From positions 1 to 64,000 of the forward strand of contig CXTY01000036.1 of NCBI GenBank assembly GCA_001404055.1: a stretch of DNA of 64,000 bases, written 5' to 3'. The translations under genes were made by a program, and so were the position numbers. Within the stretch, counting starts at the first letter, position 1. The number at the start of each line of letters is the position of its first letter. Positions 54,978 through 64,000 of the stretch are shown in pieces. The DNA is from Roseibium album (GTDB lineage: Bacteria; Pseudomonadota; Alphaproteobacteria; Rhizobiales; Stappiaceae). The notes under the pieces are model-generated. The model saw only the letters and a program-made list of their open reading frames with translations. It was not told the origin of the DNA and did no database searches.

Positions 54978-55256
54978 TCAAACTTTCCAGAAACAGAACG
55001 CACCCCATGCGAAACTTAACGCCAAAGGCCACCAAAGCGGTTCCCCTACTAACCCCAGCCAAGCCAGGAAGATATAGGCCGTGCCGAGCAACGTAATGAA
55101 GAGACGGTCACCACGTGTTGTATCCAGTCTGAGGATACCCTGGCGGGCAGCGCCGCCGGGATATCGAATTTCCAAAACAGTCAGGAGGCCGATAGCACTA
55201 AAGATTCCAATGAACAGCAGCGCAGTCGGCCAGGTCCAGGCCATCCAACCAAGCAT
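54978..55256 (-). CDS. glpU: GlpU-like DUF2160 membrane protein
   Basis: This 92-residue integral membrane protein has helices at about residues 8-25, 50-68 and 72-90 and the DUF2160 pattern (IRYPGGAARQGILRLDTTRGDRLFI). It is known as a small conserved member of rhizobial glycerol ABC transporter operons; its role is not established. It starts one base into the glpQ stop (TGATG). It is the last gene of the glp operon on this strand. Confidence 0.8.
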   Translation of the reverse strand: MLGWMAWTWPTALLFIGIFSAIGLLTVLEIRYPGGAARQGILRLDTTRGDRLFITLLGTAYIFLAWLGLVGEPLWWPLALSFAWGAFCFWKV

Positions 55257-56053
55257 CACACTCTCCCTAGGGCAAAGCCCTTGGCAATGTAGTTACGGAC
55301 AAAGTAGATCACGATTGCGCCGGGAATGATGGTCAGGGTCCCGGCGGCCGCCAGAAGCCCGAGTTCATAGCCCGCGGAGGAGGCGGTCCGGGTCATTACG
55401 GCAGCAATAGGTTTGGCAGCAACGGCTGTCAGGGTTTTCGCAAGCAGCAGTTCCACCCATGAGAACATGAAGCAGAAGAATGCCGCCACACCGACACCGG
55501 CCTTGATCGACGGCAGGAAGATCGTCGTGAAAAACCGCGGGAAGGAATATCCGTCCACATAGGCCGTTTCATCGAGTTCTTTCGGTACGCCGCTCATGAA
55601 ACCTTCCAGGATCCAGACTGCAAGCGGCACGTTAAAGAGACAGTGCGCAAGTGCCACGGCGATGTGTGTGTCGAACAGGCCGACCGCCGAGTAGAGCTGA
55701 AAGAATGGCAAGGCAAAGACCGCTGCAGGCGCCATCCGGTTGGTCAGCAGCCAGAAGAACAGCTGCTTGTCACCGATGAAACTATAGCGTGAGAACGCAT
55801 AGGCTGCTGGCAAAGCTACAAGAACCGAAATCACCGTGTTCATCGTCACATAGATGATCGAGTTGATGTAGCCCCAATACCAGGTCGGATCGGTAAAGAT
55901 CTCGATATAGTTTGCCAGCGTCCATGTTTGCGGAAACAAGGAGAATCCTGCCAGAATCTCATTGGTCGTTTTGAAACTCATCGCGACGAGCCAGTAGATC
56001 GGCAGCATCAGGAAGAGGATATAGAGAGCGGGAACCAGGCTTTTTGCTCGCAT
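55256..56053 (-). CDS. glpQ: Glycerol ABC transporter permease GlpQ
   Basis: This 265-residue inner-membrane permease has six helices and the ABC coupling motif (EAA-like) ELDETAYVDGYSFPRFFTTIFLPSIKAGV near residues 155-183. It is a MalG-type partner of GlpP. GAGGAG precedes the ATG. The gene order matches the glycerol transporter described in Rhizobium, except for the position of the binding-protein gene. It is translationally close to glpP (11-base gap). Confidence 0.86.
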   Translation of the reverse strand: MRAKSLVPALYILFLMLPIYWLVAMSFKTTNEILAGFSLFPQTWTLANYIEIFTDPTWYWGYINSIIYVTMNTVISVLVALPAAYAFSRYSFIGDKQLFFWLLTNRMAPAAVFALPFFQLYSAVGLFDTHIAVALAHCLFNVPLAVWILEGFMSGVPKELDETAYVDGYSFPRFFTTIFLPSIKAGVGVAAFFCFMFSWVELLLAKTLTAVAAKPIAAVMTRTASSAGYELGLLAAAGTLTIIPGAIVIYFVRNYIAKGFALGRV

Positions 56054-56064
56054 GACGGTTCTCC

Positions 56065-56931
56065 TCAGGACTTGTTATCGTTCATCGTCATCAACGTGTA
56101 GAACAGCCAGGAGGCGAACAACGTGATGGCGAAATAGATGAGGGACATGGCTGCCGCCGGTCCAAGGTCGAACTGTCCAAGCGCGATCTTCACAAGATCG
56201 ATGGAAAGCAGCGTGGTCGAGTTGCCAGGACCACCACCGGTCAGAACGAATGGCTCGGTGTAGATGTTGAAACTGTCCATGAAGCGCAGCAGAACGGCGA
56301 TCGTCAGAACAGTTTTCATCTTGGGCAGCTGAATGAAGCGGAAAATGGCCAGGTTGGACGCACCGTCAATTTCGGCCGCCTGATAGTAGGCGTTCGGGAT
56401 TGAGACAAGACCGGCATAGGCCAACAGCACCACCAGCGACGTCCAATGCCAGACATCCATGATGATGATGGTTACCCAGGCAGCAACAGGGTCCTGGGTC
56501 ATGTCGTAGGAAATGCCCAGTGTATGGTTCAGGAAATATCCAAGCAGACCGATATCCGGCAACGTGAAGATGTTCCACATGGCGCCAACCACGTTCCATG
56601 GAATGAGCATCGGCAGAGCCATTGTAACCAGGCAGATCGGAACCCATGGTCCCTGCTTTGGCATGGCTAGCGCGATTGCAATTCCAAGCGGTACTTCGAT
56701 GATCAGGATCATGAAAGTGAAGAAGAACTGACGACCGAGAGCGGCATGAAAGCGGTCGGACCGCAATATTTGCTCGAACCAGTCCAGCCCCTGCCAGAAG
56801 AACAGGTTGTCACCGAATGTCTCCTGAACGGAGTAGTTCACCACGGTCATCATTGGAATGAGCGCGTTGAATGCCACCAGCAAGAGCACGGGCAGTACAA
56901 AAATCCAGGCGCGTTGATTTTGCGTTTTCAT
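56065..56931 (-). CDS. glpP: Glycerol ABC transporter permease GlpP
   Basis: This 288-residue MalF-type permease has six helices. The coupling loop YYQAAEIDGASNLAIFRFIQLPKMKTV is near residue 185. The start ATG at 56931 overlaps the glpT stop by four bases (ATGA). A longer frame starting further upstream inside glpT is less likely. It forms the membrane channel with GlpQ. Confidence 0.86.
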   Translation of the reverse strand: MKTQNQRAWIFVLPVLLLVAFNALIPMMTVVNYSVQETFGDNLFFWQGLDWFEQILRSDRFHAALGRQFFFTFMILIIEVPLGIAIALAMPKQGPWVPICLVTMALPMLIPWNVVGAMWNIFTLPDIGLLGYFLNHTLGISYDMTQDPVAAWVTIIIMDVWHWTSLVVLLAYAGLVSIPNAYYQAAEIDGASNLAIFRFIQLPKMKTVLTIAVLLRFMDSFNIYTEPFVLTGGGPGNSTTLLSIDLVKIALGQFDLGPAAAMSLIYFAITLFASWLFYTLMTMNDNKS

Positions 56932-58019
56932 CACACGCCCTCCGCTTGCGTGCTGGCCAGCCAACCGTCTTTGTAAAGCCGGGTCTGGGATTGTTTGAAC
57001 TCAAGCTTCACCGCGTCACCTGCGTTTGGTGCTTCGCCATCCAGGATGGCGTGAACCCGGCTGCCATGGGCGATTGCCTCAACGACCTTGTGACGGCCGA
57101 TATCCGAAACCTTGCGCACGTGGGCTTCCACCCCGTCGCCGTTCTGGGAAACCGAGACGAATTCAGGCCGGATGCCAACTTCCGCACTCCCATCGACGAC
57201 GCCAGTCGCCGGCCCTTCCAGGTCGACCTGTTCACCGCCGAAGAAGGCACCACCACCTTGAACTTCGCAGGGCAGCACATTCATGCCCGGAGAACCGATA
57301 AAGTGACCGACAAAGGTGTGGGCGGGCCGTTCAAAAAGTTCCACCGGAGTGCCGATCTGAACGACCTCGCCGTCCTGCATCACCACCACCTGGTCCGCAA
57401 AGGTGAGGGCTTCCGTCTGGTCGTGGGTCACATAGATCATGGTCGCCTTGACCCGCTGGTGCAGTTCTTTCAGTTTCGAGCGGAGTTTCCACTTCAGATG
57501 CGGATCGATCACTGTCAGCGGTTCGTCGAACATGACGACGTTGACGTCCTCGCGTACCAGGCCGCGTCCCATGGAAATTTTCTGTTTGTTGTCCGGGGAC
57601 AGGTTCGCTGCCCGCGTCGACAACATCTCGGTCACTTCCAGCATTTCGGCAATCGACGTGACACGGCGTTTGACGATGTCTTCATCGCGACCACGGTTGC
57701 GCAATGGAAAGGCCAGATTGTCGTAAACCGTCATCGTGTCGTAGATGACCGGGAACTGGAAAACCTGGGCAATGTTGCGTTTTGCCGGCGGCAGTTCAGT
57801 GACATCCTGATCGTCGAACAGGATCTTGCCCTCGGAGGGAACAAGCAGACCGGAGATGATATTCAGCAAAGTCGACTTGCCGCAACCGGATGGACCCAGA
57901 AGCGCATATGCGCCGCCGTTGTCCCAGGTCAGGTCAATTTTCTTCAGTGCATAGTCAGCGTCGCTCGACGGATTGGGACTGTAACTGTGACGAAGATTGG
58001 AGAGTTTGATTTGTGCCAT
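56931..58019 (-). CDS. glpT: Glycerol ABC transporter ATP-binding protein GlpT
   Basis: This 362-residue ABC ATPase of the MalK type has an ABC domain (Walker A GPSGCGKST near residue 38, Walker B VVMFDEP near 160) and a C-terminal TOBE-like regulatory domain (about 240-350). The signature motif reads LSPDNKQKI instead of LSGGQ, so it is degenerate; the partner GlpS has a canonical one. Two different ATPases in one operon are a known feature of this transporter type. GAGGAG precedes the ATG. Confidence 0.85.
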   Translation of the reverse strand: MAQIKLSNLRHSYSPNPSSDADYALKKIDLTWDNGGAYALLGPSGCGKSTLLNIISGLLVPSEGKILFDDQDVTELPPAKRNIAQVFQFPVIYDTMTVYDNLAFPLRNRGRDEDIVKRRVTSIAEMLEVTEMLSTRAANLSPDNKQKISMGRGLVREDVNVVMFDEPLTVIDPHLKWKLRSKLKELHQRVKATMIYVTHDQTEALTFADQVVVMQDGEVVQIGTPVELFERPAHTFVGHFIGSPGMNVLPCEVQGGGAFFGGEQVDLEGPATGVVDGSAEVGIRPEFVSVSQNGDGVEAHVRKVSDIGRHKVVEAIAHGSRVHAILDGEAPNAGDAVKLEFKQSQTRLYKDGWLASTQAEGV

Positions 58020-58031
58020 GATTTTTTCTCC

Positions 58032-59096
58032 TCAAGCCGCAAACTGGCCGTCGGGCGCAAAGAAGAAACAGTGGCTCGGATCCAGATAGAAAGTGTGGAC
58101 TTCGCCGACGAAGTAAGGGTGCACGCCAGGTGCCAGTGACACCCAGGACTGTCCGTCCATGTCAAAGTGAGCGCTGCTTTCAGACCCACTGAGTTCTGTC
58201 ACCAGAACGTTGCCTTCCAGACGCACGGAATTCTCAGGCGTTTCGACCGGCATCACATGGTTGGGCCTGATCGCCAGTGTGTAGACACCATCAGACAAAC
58301 CCGCAGCCGCCCCGGACACTGCCCATCGGGTGGCGTCATTCAGGATAACCGTGTCACCTTGCTTGGTAACCTTGGCTGTATTGATCGGAGGGTTGGAGAA
58401 CACTTTTGCAGCGTCGAGATCTCTCGGCTTGCGGTAGATGTCCGCAGTAGGTCCGAACTGGACCACATTTCCATCGGTCATCAAAGCAGTGCGCCCACCC
58501 AGCAACAACGCTTCTTCGGGCTCAGATGTTGCATAAACAACCACTGCGCCACGGCCTGCGAAAAGTTCCGGCAACTGGTCGCGCAATTCTTCGCGAAGCT
58601 TGTAATCCAGGTTTGCGAGTGGTTCGTCCAGGAACACAGCGTCGCTTTCCTTCACAATGGCGCGCGCCAGAGCTGTGCGCTGCTGCTGTCCACCGGAAAG
58701 TTCATGCGGCTTGCGATTCAGATATGGCTTCAGTTTCAGGATGTTCGCGGCTTCTTCCACCCGTCCTGCAATCTCTGACTTGGCAACACCTGAAACTTTC
58801 AGCGGTGAAGCGATATTGTCGTAGACCGACATATGCGGATAGTTGACGAAAAACTGGTGAACCAGGCTGATATTGCGTTTTTGCGCTGACAGATTTGAAA
58901 CATCCTTGCCATTCAGGATGATCTGCCCGGATGCCAGGCTATCAAGGCCGGCCATCAATTTGATCAGCGAAGTTTTTCCTGAACCGGTTTCTCCGAGGAG
59001 AACATTGAATTGGCCGGTTTCAAGCGTCAGGCTCGTGTTTTTGACATGAGTGATGCCCTGCACACGCTTGCAGACGTTTTTTAGTTCAAGTGTCAT
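58032..59096 (-). CDS. glpS: Glycerol ABC transporter ATP-binding protein GlpS
   Basis: This 354-residue MalK-type ATPase has Walker A GETGSGKTS near residue 35, the canonical signature LSGGQQQRTALARA near 138 and Walker B AVFLDEPLANLD near 158, followed by a C-terminal beta domain (about 240-350). Together with GlpT it probably forms an asymmetric heterodimer with one canonical and one degenerate signature site. It starts about 125 bases after the glpV stop, with a hairpin in the gap. Confidence 0.86.
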   Translation of the reverse strand: MTLELKNVCKRVQGITHVKNTSLTLETGQFNVLLGETGSGKTSLIKLMAGLDSLASGQIILNGKDVSNLSAQKRNISLVHQFFVNYPHMSVYDNIASPLKVSGVAKSEIAGRVEEAANILKLKPYLNRKPHELSGGQQQRTALARAIVKESDAVFLDEPLANLDYKLREELRDQLPELFAGRGAVVVYATSEPEEALLLGGRTALMTDGNVVQFGPTADIYRKPRDLDAAKVFSNPPINTAKVTKQGDTVILNDATRWAVSGAAAGLSDGVYTLAIRPNHVMPVETPENSVRLEGNVLVTELSGSESSAHFDMDGQSWVSLAPGVHPYFVGEVHTFYLDPSHCFFFAPDGQFAA

Positions 59097-59172
59097 AGAT
59101 ATTAGCCCGCGTCCGTACAGGAACCATTTGTGGAACTTCGGTCCCTCGGCCTGTCACATTCGGATCGGTGAT

Positions 59173-59195
59173 GGACCGGGGACAAACCCCGGTCC
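59173..59195 (-). promoter_or_regulatory. Intercistronic hairpin between glpV and glpS
   Basis: Perfect 9-base arms GGACCGGGG and CCCCGGTCC enclose a 5-base loop, 28 bases after the glpV stop. No T-run follows. Such hairpins stabilise or partially terminate mRNA so that a binding protein is made in excess over the membrane components. Confidence 0.6.
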
Positions 59196-59222
59196 GGTTC
59201 TTGTTTGAGCAACGCTCGGTTC

Positions 59223-60959
59223 TTACTGAGCCCAGCGTGCGACCAGGTCGTCGTAGTTCACAGTCTGGCCCTGCGGCTTCTCGTTGTCGAGTTTCGCCTT
59301 TGGAGCACCCGGCTTGGACAGCCATTCCTGCGGATCCGACTCTTCGTTGAGACGCGGACCACAACCACCGTAAACGTTGGCACGTTCGTCAGCCTGCTGC
59401 ATGCGGGCCATGACGATGTCCATTTCTTCCGCGAGACGATTCATTGCCTCTTGCGGAGTGAACGCACCTGAGTTCACGTCACCGATTTGCTGCCACCAGA
59501 TCTGGGCCAGCTTCGGATAATCCGGAACGTTAATTCCGGTTGGCGACCAGGCTACACGATCCGGGGAGCGATAGAACTCAACCAGACCACCCAGTTTTCC
59601 TGCACGCTCGGTGAAGGACTCGTGGTTGACAGTACTGTCACGAATGAAGGTGAGACCAACATGGCTCTTCTTCACGTCAACAGTCTTGGAAACGACGAAC
59701 TGAGCATAAAGCCATGCAGCTTTCGCACGATCTTCTGGAGTGGACTTCAAAATGGTCCAGGAACCCACGTCCTGATAACCAACTTTCTGACCTTCTTCCC
59801 AATAAGGACCATGCGGGCTTGGAGCCATGCGCCACAGCGGCGTACCCTCGTCATCCACCGTGTTGTTGCCTTCGGACTTCGGCTTCACCATGTCAGCGGT
59901 AAAGGCTGTGTACCAGAAGATCTGCTGGGCAACGTTGCCCTGGCTGAGAGCCGGCAGAGACTGGTAGAAGTCAAAGCTTGCAGCTCCTGGAGGCGCATAG
60001 TTGCGCAGCCATTCGTCCCACTTGCGGATCGCGTAAACAGCCGCAGGGCCGTTTGCTGCACCACCGCGTGATACGGACGCACCAACCGGGTTACAAGTAC
60101 CGGCTTCCATGCGGATGCCCCACTCGTCGACAGGTATGCCGTTCGGCTCACCCTTGTCGCCGGCACCAGCCATGGACAACCAGGCATCAGTCATACGCCA
60201 ACCAAGGTCGGGAGCACGCTTGCCGTAATCCATGTGACCATAAATGGCGACACCGTCGACTTCCTTGACGTCCTTGCTGAAGAATTCAGCAATGTCTTCA
60301 TAAGCCGACCAGTTGACCGGAACACCCAGGTCATAGCCGTATTTGTCCTTGAAGGCCTTTTTCAGGTCTTCACGGTCGAACCAGTCTTTACGGAACCAGT
60401 AAAGGTTCGCGAACTGCTGATCAGGAAGCTGGTAGAGGTCACCATCAGGGCCAGTAGTAAACTGCGTGCCCATGAAATCACTCAGGTCGAGACCCGGGTT
60501 GGTGACGTCCTTGGCGTTGCCGCCCATCCAGTCTGTCAGGTTGTAAGCCAACTGCAGACGGGAATGCGTACCGATAAGGTCGGAATCGTTGACATAGGCG
60601 TCATAGAGGTTCCGGCCGGTCTGCATCTGTGTCTGCACCGCCTGAACAACTTCACCTTCACCGAGGATCTGGTGGTTGACCTTGATGCCCGTGATTTCCT
60701 CAAAGGCCTTGGTCAGGACTTCCGACTCATACGAGTGCGTCGGAATACCTTCAGACAGTACGTTTACTTCCATGCCACTGAACGGCTGCGCCGCATCGAT
60801 GAACCACTGCATTTCTGCAAGCTGCTCATCTTTGGTCAGTACGGATGGCTGGAATTCCTGGTCGATCCATTTTTTTGCCGCCGCTTCGTCGGCAAAAGCG
60901 GACCCTGCTCCCGCAAGTACAGCACCAGCTGCAACTGCGGAGAGTAGATACTTACGCAT
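59223..60959 (-). CDS. glpV: Glycerol ABC transporter substrate-binding protein GlpV
   Basis: This 578-residue periplasmic binding protein has a signal peptide (cleavage near SAFADE, residue 23). It is unusually long for an ABC receptor, as is normal for the GlpV family, and contains GEGEVVQAVQTQMQTG near residue 100 and LYQLPDQQFANLYWFRKDWFD near 180. It delivers glycerol or a similar polyol to GlpPQ. The start at 60959 has GGAGG 8 bases upstream. It is the first gene of the operon, divergent from the reductase gene. Confidence 0.86.
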   Translation of the reverse strand: MRKYLLSAVAAGAVLAGAGSAFADEAAAKKWIDQEFQPSVLTKDEQLAEMQWFIDAAQPFSGMEVNVLSEGIPTHSYESEVLTKAFEEITGIKVNHQILGEGEVVQAVQTQMQTGRNLYDAYVNDSDLIGTHSRLQLAYNLTDWMGGNAKDVTNPGLDLSDFMGTQFTTGPDGDLYQLPDQQFANLYWFRKDWFDREDLKKAFKDKYGYDLGVPVNWSAYEDIAEFFSKDVKEVDGVAIYGHMDYGKRAPDLGWRMTDAWLSMAGAGDKGEPNGIPVDEWGIRMEAGTCNPVGASVSRGGAANGPAAVYAIRKWDEWLRNYAPPGAASFDFYQSLPALSQGNVAQQIFWYTAFTADMVKPKSEGNNTVDDEGTPLWRMAPSPHGPYWEEGQKVGYQDVGSWTILKSTPEDRAKAAWLYAQFVVSKTVDVKKSHVGLTFIRDSTVNHESFTERAGKLGGLVEFYRSPDRVAWSPTGINVPDYPKLAQIWWQQIGDVNSGAFTPQEAMNRLAEEMDIVMARMQQADERANVYGGCGPRLNEESDPQEWLSKPGAPKAKLDNEKPQGQTVNYDDLVARWAQ

Positions 60960-61084
60960 CTGCATCTCCTCCCGTGAGATTGTATGAGCCGTTTCTATTC
61001 GGCTGGCCATACTTGGACACACGGTCGCCATGTTGTCAAACTAATTTTTTAGTAGATATTCAATTTTTGGGAAAATTCTTCCAA

Positions 61085-61102
61085 CCAATTGTTTTTAATT
61101 GG
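61085..61102 (-). promoter_or_regulatory. Palindrome in the glpV upstream region
   Basis: A perfect inverted repeat CCAATT-GTTTTT-AATTGG lies about 126 bases upstream of the glpV start in an AT-rich promoter region. It could be an operator for the glp operon or a terminator-like element; no regulator gene lies next to it. Confidence 0.35.
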
Positions 61103-61516
61103 CTTTTATACGAGTCACCTTAGTAAAAACAGCACTCTTTTTAGTCTGCGAACCCGTATTCTGAGACTCAGTGTGACACAAATCTGGCAAAATTGGAAGC
61201 GCGAATGAACTTTCGAGACTTTCATTTCAATGCGCAAGAAGCTTCATTTACCCTTCTTTCGCAACGCAAAACGAAATCGAATCCTCAATACCGCACCGCA
61301 ACATCAACAATACGCACTGCTACGTGGCGCGATCTGCAAGTCAATCGACACTTATTGCTTTGAACTTTTTGGCACCGAACTTTGTCTTCCCCATTGAAGG
61401 AGTGAGCGAGTCATCAATGTGCGTGGCTGGCCGCTACCAAATCCAAAGGTGTTATGCGTAGATGCAACAATCGAAGGCCACTTCAAATGCGACGGCAGTG
61501 AATGCAAGGAAAAGAG
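61103..61516. other. Divergent intergenic region, glp and reductase promoters
   Basis: About 410 bases with no supported gene separate the palindrome from the reductase start. The region is AT-rich near the glp side. Both divergent genes must be promoted from here; I could not pick out convincing -35 and -10 pairs. Confidence 0.35.
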
Positions 61517-62572
61517 ATGAAGGTTTCAACTGATACGCCCGTGTTGGTAACCGGTGCGACCGGATACGTGGCCGGCTGGCTGGTGAAACACCTTCTGGAA
61601 TCCGGCGTGACTGTTCATGCAGCTGTTCGCGATCCTCAAAATACTACGAAGACTGAACATCTGACCAAGATAGCGGCCTGCTCTGCAGGAGACATCAGAT
61701 TCTTCAAAGCCGACCTTCTCGAACAAGGTTCCTATGCCAAGGCTATGGCAGGGTGTTCGCTCGTTTTTCATACAGCCTCCCCCTTCAAAATCAATGTCAA
61801 AGACCCGCAAAAAGAACTGGTCGATCCGGCAGTGAAAGGCACCCGCAATGTAATGGAGACAGCGACTACCACACCAAGCGTAAAGCGCGTTGTTGTGACC
61901 AGCTCGGTAGCTGCAATCAATACAGATGCAATAGATTGCGTAAACGCACCTGGTGGTGTTCTGACTGAAGGGATCTGGAATACAACAGCTTCCCTTTCCT
62001 ACCAGCCTTACAGCTATTCAAAGACACTGGCTGAAAAGGTAGCCTGGAAAATCGCTAAGGAGCAGGATCAGTTCACGCTGGTCACAGTCAATCCTTCCCT
62101 TGTCATCGGACCGGCACTTGCGAACGAACCGACGTCAGAAAGCTTCAAAATTGTTCGCCAGATGGGTGACGGCACCATGAAACAGGGTGCACCGAAACTT
62201 GGCATCGGTGCAGTTGACGTCCGTGATCTCGCCCAGGCACATGTTGCTGCCGGATTTACGCCCGAAGCAGAAGGCCGACACATCGTTTCTGGTCACAACA
62301 CCAACATATTGGAACTCGGCAAGGCGCTCATCAAAAAATACGGCCACACACACCCTGTGCCGCGTAATTCTCTGCCGAAATGGGTTGTCTGGCTGGTTGG
62401 TCCGGTCATGGGTGACATTTCACGAAAGTTCGTCAGCAGAAACGTGGATGTGAAATGGCGGGCGGACAATTCCAAGAGCAAACGTGCGCTCGGTGTAACC
62501 TATCGGCCAATGCAAGAGTCCATGGAGGACATGTTCCAGCAGATGATCGACGCCAACACGTTCAAGAAATAG
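61517..62572 (+). CDS. NAD(P)-dependent epimerase/reductase, extended SDR (dihydroflavonol-4-reductase-like)
   Basis: This 351-residue protein has the extended-SDR Rossmann motif VTGATGYVAGW near residue 10, the catalytic Tyr-Lys in PYSYSKTLAEK near 170 and the TSSVAAI segment near 125. Similar bacterial proteins reduce aldehydes or ketones, and the plant relatives reduce dihydroflavonols. The substrate is not evident. The start at 61517 has an AAGGA site; an upstream in-frame ATG is less likely. It stands alone, divergent from glp. Confidence 0.85.
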   Translation: MKVSTDTPVLVTGATGYVAGWLVKHLLESGVTVHAAVRDPQNTTKTEHLTKIAACSAGDIRFFKADLLEQGSYAKAMAGCSLVFHTASPFKINVKDPQKELVDPAVKGTRNVMETATTTPSVKRVVVTSSVAAINTDAIDCVNAPGGVLTEGIWNTTASLSYQPYSYSKTLAEKVAWKIAKEQDQFTLVTVNPSLVIGPALANEPTSESFKIVRQMGDGTMKQGAPKLGIGAVDVRDLAQAHVAAGFTPEAEGRHIVSGHNTNILELGKALIKKYGHTHPVPRNSLPKWVVWLVGPVMGDISRKFVSRNVDVKWRADNSKSKRALGVTYRPMQESMEDMFQQMIDANTFKK

Positions 62573-62671
62573 TCGCCCATCACGGCCTGCCCACTCGGAA
62601 TGGAAAACGGGGCAACTCACAATGAAGCGCCCCGCATTCTTTTCAGTTCAATCGCAACTTGTTCAGCTCAA

Positions 62672-63808
62672 TTACATCTTGCACTCAGCCGCATAAGCAT
62701 CCGAGTGGCCGGTCAGTGCTGTGGCAATGATCTTGTTGGTGAAGACGTCACCTTCCTTGATCACCTCGCGGACATAAATGTCCTGCACTGGATGGTGGTT
62801 CGGGCCAAAGGCAAAATCGCCACGCGTTGACGAGAACTCTGCCGCTTTCAGGGCAGCGCGGAACGCATCCGCATCGTTCACATCCGCCTTGCCCAAGGCA
62901 GACAAAAGCAGGTTGGCCGTGTCGAAGCCCTGTGATGCATAAAGTGACGGTAGGCGGCCATATTCGGCCTGGAAACTTTCAACGAAGGCCTTGTTGGTCT
63001 CGTTGTCGATATCCTTGTTCCACTGACTGGTGTTCTTCACACCAAGAGCCGCATCGCCAACAGCCTGCAGAATACCCTGATCAAATGAGAATGCAGGGCC
63101 GACGACCGGAAGATCGATACCGCTGTCTGCATATTGCTTCAGGAAGGAAATCCCCATGCCACCAGGCAGGAAGAAGAAGACACTGTCTGCGCCTGATGCA
63201 CGGATTTGTGCAAGTTCCGCAGCATAATCAGTCTGGCCGAGCTTGGTGAAGATCTCACCAGCCAGATCACCGCCATAAAAGCGTTTGTAGCCTGTCAGAG
63301 CGTCTTTTCCGGCGGGATAGTTCGGCGCCAGAATGAAGCTGTTCTTGTAACCGGTTTCCTTGGCATAGGCGCCGGCTGCCTCGTGCAGATTGTCGTTCTG
63401 CCAGGCGACGTTGAAATAGTTCGGATGACAGCCCTTGCCGGCAAGAGCCGACGGCCCGGCATTCGGCGACAGGTAGAATTTGCCCTGAGCGGTCACGGAT
63501 GGAACCACCGCCATGGCGAGGTTGGACCAGATGATACCGGTCAAGACGTCAACTTTTTCCGACTGAACCAATTTGTCAGCCAGCTGTACGGCAATATCCG
63601 GCTTCCGCTGGTCATCTTCAATGATGACTTCGAGATCCTTGTTGCCCGACTGTTTCACGGCAAGCATGAAACCATCGCGCACATCGATACCAAGGCCGGC
63701 GCCACCACCGGACAGCGTTGTAATCATCCCGACCTTGACCGGCTCGGCTATTGCGGCTCCGGACAAAATAGCCAGCACGCTTGCTGCTGCAGCAAGTCTT
63801 TTCAACAT
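62672..63808 (-). CDS. ABC transporter substrate-binding protein, branched-chain amino acid type
   Basis: This 378-residue receptor of the LivJ/LivK type has a signal peptide (cleavage near AIAEP, residue 21), followed by VKVGMITTLSGGGAGLG and later LSPNAGPSALAGKGCHPNYF, with a disulfide-capable cysteine, and VFFFLPGGMGISFLKQYADSG. The opening matches receptors for amides, aromatic acids or amino acids rather than strict leucine binding. The start at 63808 has GAGGGG. No permease or ATPase gene is present in the window; it may continue beyond the edge. Confidence 0.85.
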   Translation of the reverse strand: MLKRLAAAASVLAILSGAAIAEPVKVGMITTLSGGGAGLGIDVRDGFMLAVKQSGNKDLEVIIEDDQRKPDIAVQLADKLVQSEKVDVLTGIIWSNLAMAVVPSVTAQGKFYLSPNAGPSALAGKGCHPNYFNVAWQNDNLHEAAGAYAKETGYKNSFILAPNYPAGKDALTGYKRFYGGDLAGEIFTKLGQTDYAAELAQIRASGADSVFFFLPGGMGISFLKQYADSGIDLPVVGPAFSFDQGILQAVGDAALGVKNTSQWNKDIDNETNKAFVESFQAEYGRLPSLYASQGFDTANLLLSALGKADVNDADAFRAALKAAEFSSTRGDFAFGPNHHPVQDIYVREVIKEGDVFTNKIIATALTGHSDAYAAECKM

Positions 63809-64000
63809 ATGAAATCCCCTCATTTAAGACAATTCGGGCTCTCTGATGAAGCCCGTTAGCTGACACTCTATCGACAGTTTCGTCGATGGGAAACCTGCAA
63901 TTGACTGAATGGTAAAATCTGTATCTGTCGGTTTTCAACTTGAAAGACGGAAATGAAGACCGCAGCTTAAAGCGTCGTTCTGACGCGCCAGAGTTCGGGG

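Noticed and set aside
56871-58139. 422-codon plus-strand frame over glpT and glpS
   Set aside because: It is antisense to two ABC ATPases with clear motifs; no domain is seen.

Overview
The window looks like a chromosomal segment from a marine alphaproteobacterium of the order Hyphomicrobiales, plausibly the Stappiaceae (Roseibium/Labrenzia type). The grounds are moderate GC, a Brucella Omp2-type porin (Porin_2 family, typical of Hyphomicrobiales), two TRAP uptake systems, a Rhizobium-type glycerol ABC operon, and the small families DUF6494 and DUF6505. The genus is inferred from these families and was not tested by a search. I saw no rRNA, tRNA, CRISPR array, insertion sequence or prophage.

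Layout. 1-0.5 kb: no gene seen. 0.5-6.2 kb: two tandem DUF1622 membrane proteins and a kappa-GST/HCCA-isomerase-like protein; a small gene coupled to a LuxR-type regulator with a SnoaL-like N-terminus; a glutathione S-transferase; and an exported di-haem cytochrome c. 6.4-17.9 kb: histidine utilisation. hutF-hutC face hutI-hutH-hutG-hutU across a promoter that contains a palindrome, and the forward operon runs on into a TRAP transporter (dctP, an inverted-repeat element, dctQ, dctM) and a carboxymuconolactone-decarboxylase-like protein. 18-34.7 kb: a large formate dehydrogenase island. It holds the tungstate importer tupBCA, a WD40-cytochrome c protein with a 42-residue partner, the FDH gamma, beta and alpha subunits, a TAT-target peptide, a TorD-like chaperone, DUF3306, DUF3305, a polyferredoxin, a haem protein whose N-terminus resembles a shrunken TupA, DUF6494, an Mrp ATPase, a biotin/lipoate-ligase-like protein and DUF6505.

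34.7-43 kb: an exported esterase, a small membrane protein, a gene-free AT-rich stretch of about 1.2 kb, a porin, an overlapping gene pair (YceI-OmpA fusion and a caspase-like protein with a C-terminal CxxCH), and a DUF808 membrane protein. 43-52.2 kb: an Fe-type alcohol dehydrogenase, aldehyde dehydrogenase, glutamine-synthetase-like ligase, a second TRAP transporter and an N-formylglutamate-amidohydrolase-like protein, all on the minus strand and divergent from an RpiR regulator. This set would fit gamma-glutamylated breakdown of an amine or amino alcohol. 52.4-54.9 kb: a degenerate BadF-type kinase and a BlaR1/BlaI pair with no beta-lactamase nearby. 55-61 kb: glycerol ABC operon glpV-S-T-P-Q-U. 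61.5-63.8 kb: an extended-SDR reductase and a branched-chain-amino-acid-type binding protein.

How the parts fit. The central theme is respiratory formate oxidation: tungstate uptake, cofactor-dependent FDH, its chaperone and Fe-S helpers, and cytochromes for electron transfer are all encoded together. Around it lie catabolic modules (histidine, a probable amine, glycerol), each with its own high-affinity importer. Hut (HutC) and the amine-type module (RpiR) also carry a local regulator; none was seen beside the glycerol operon.
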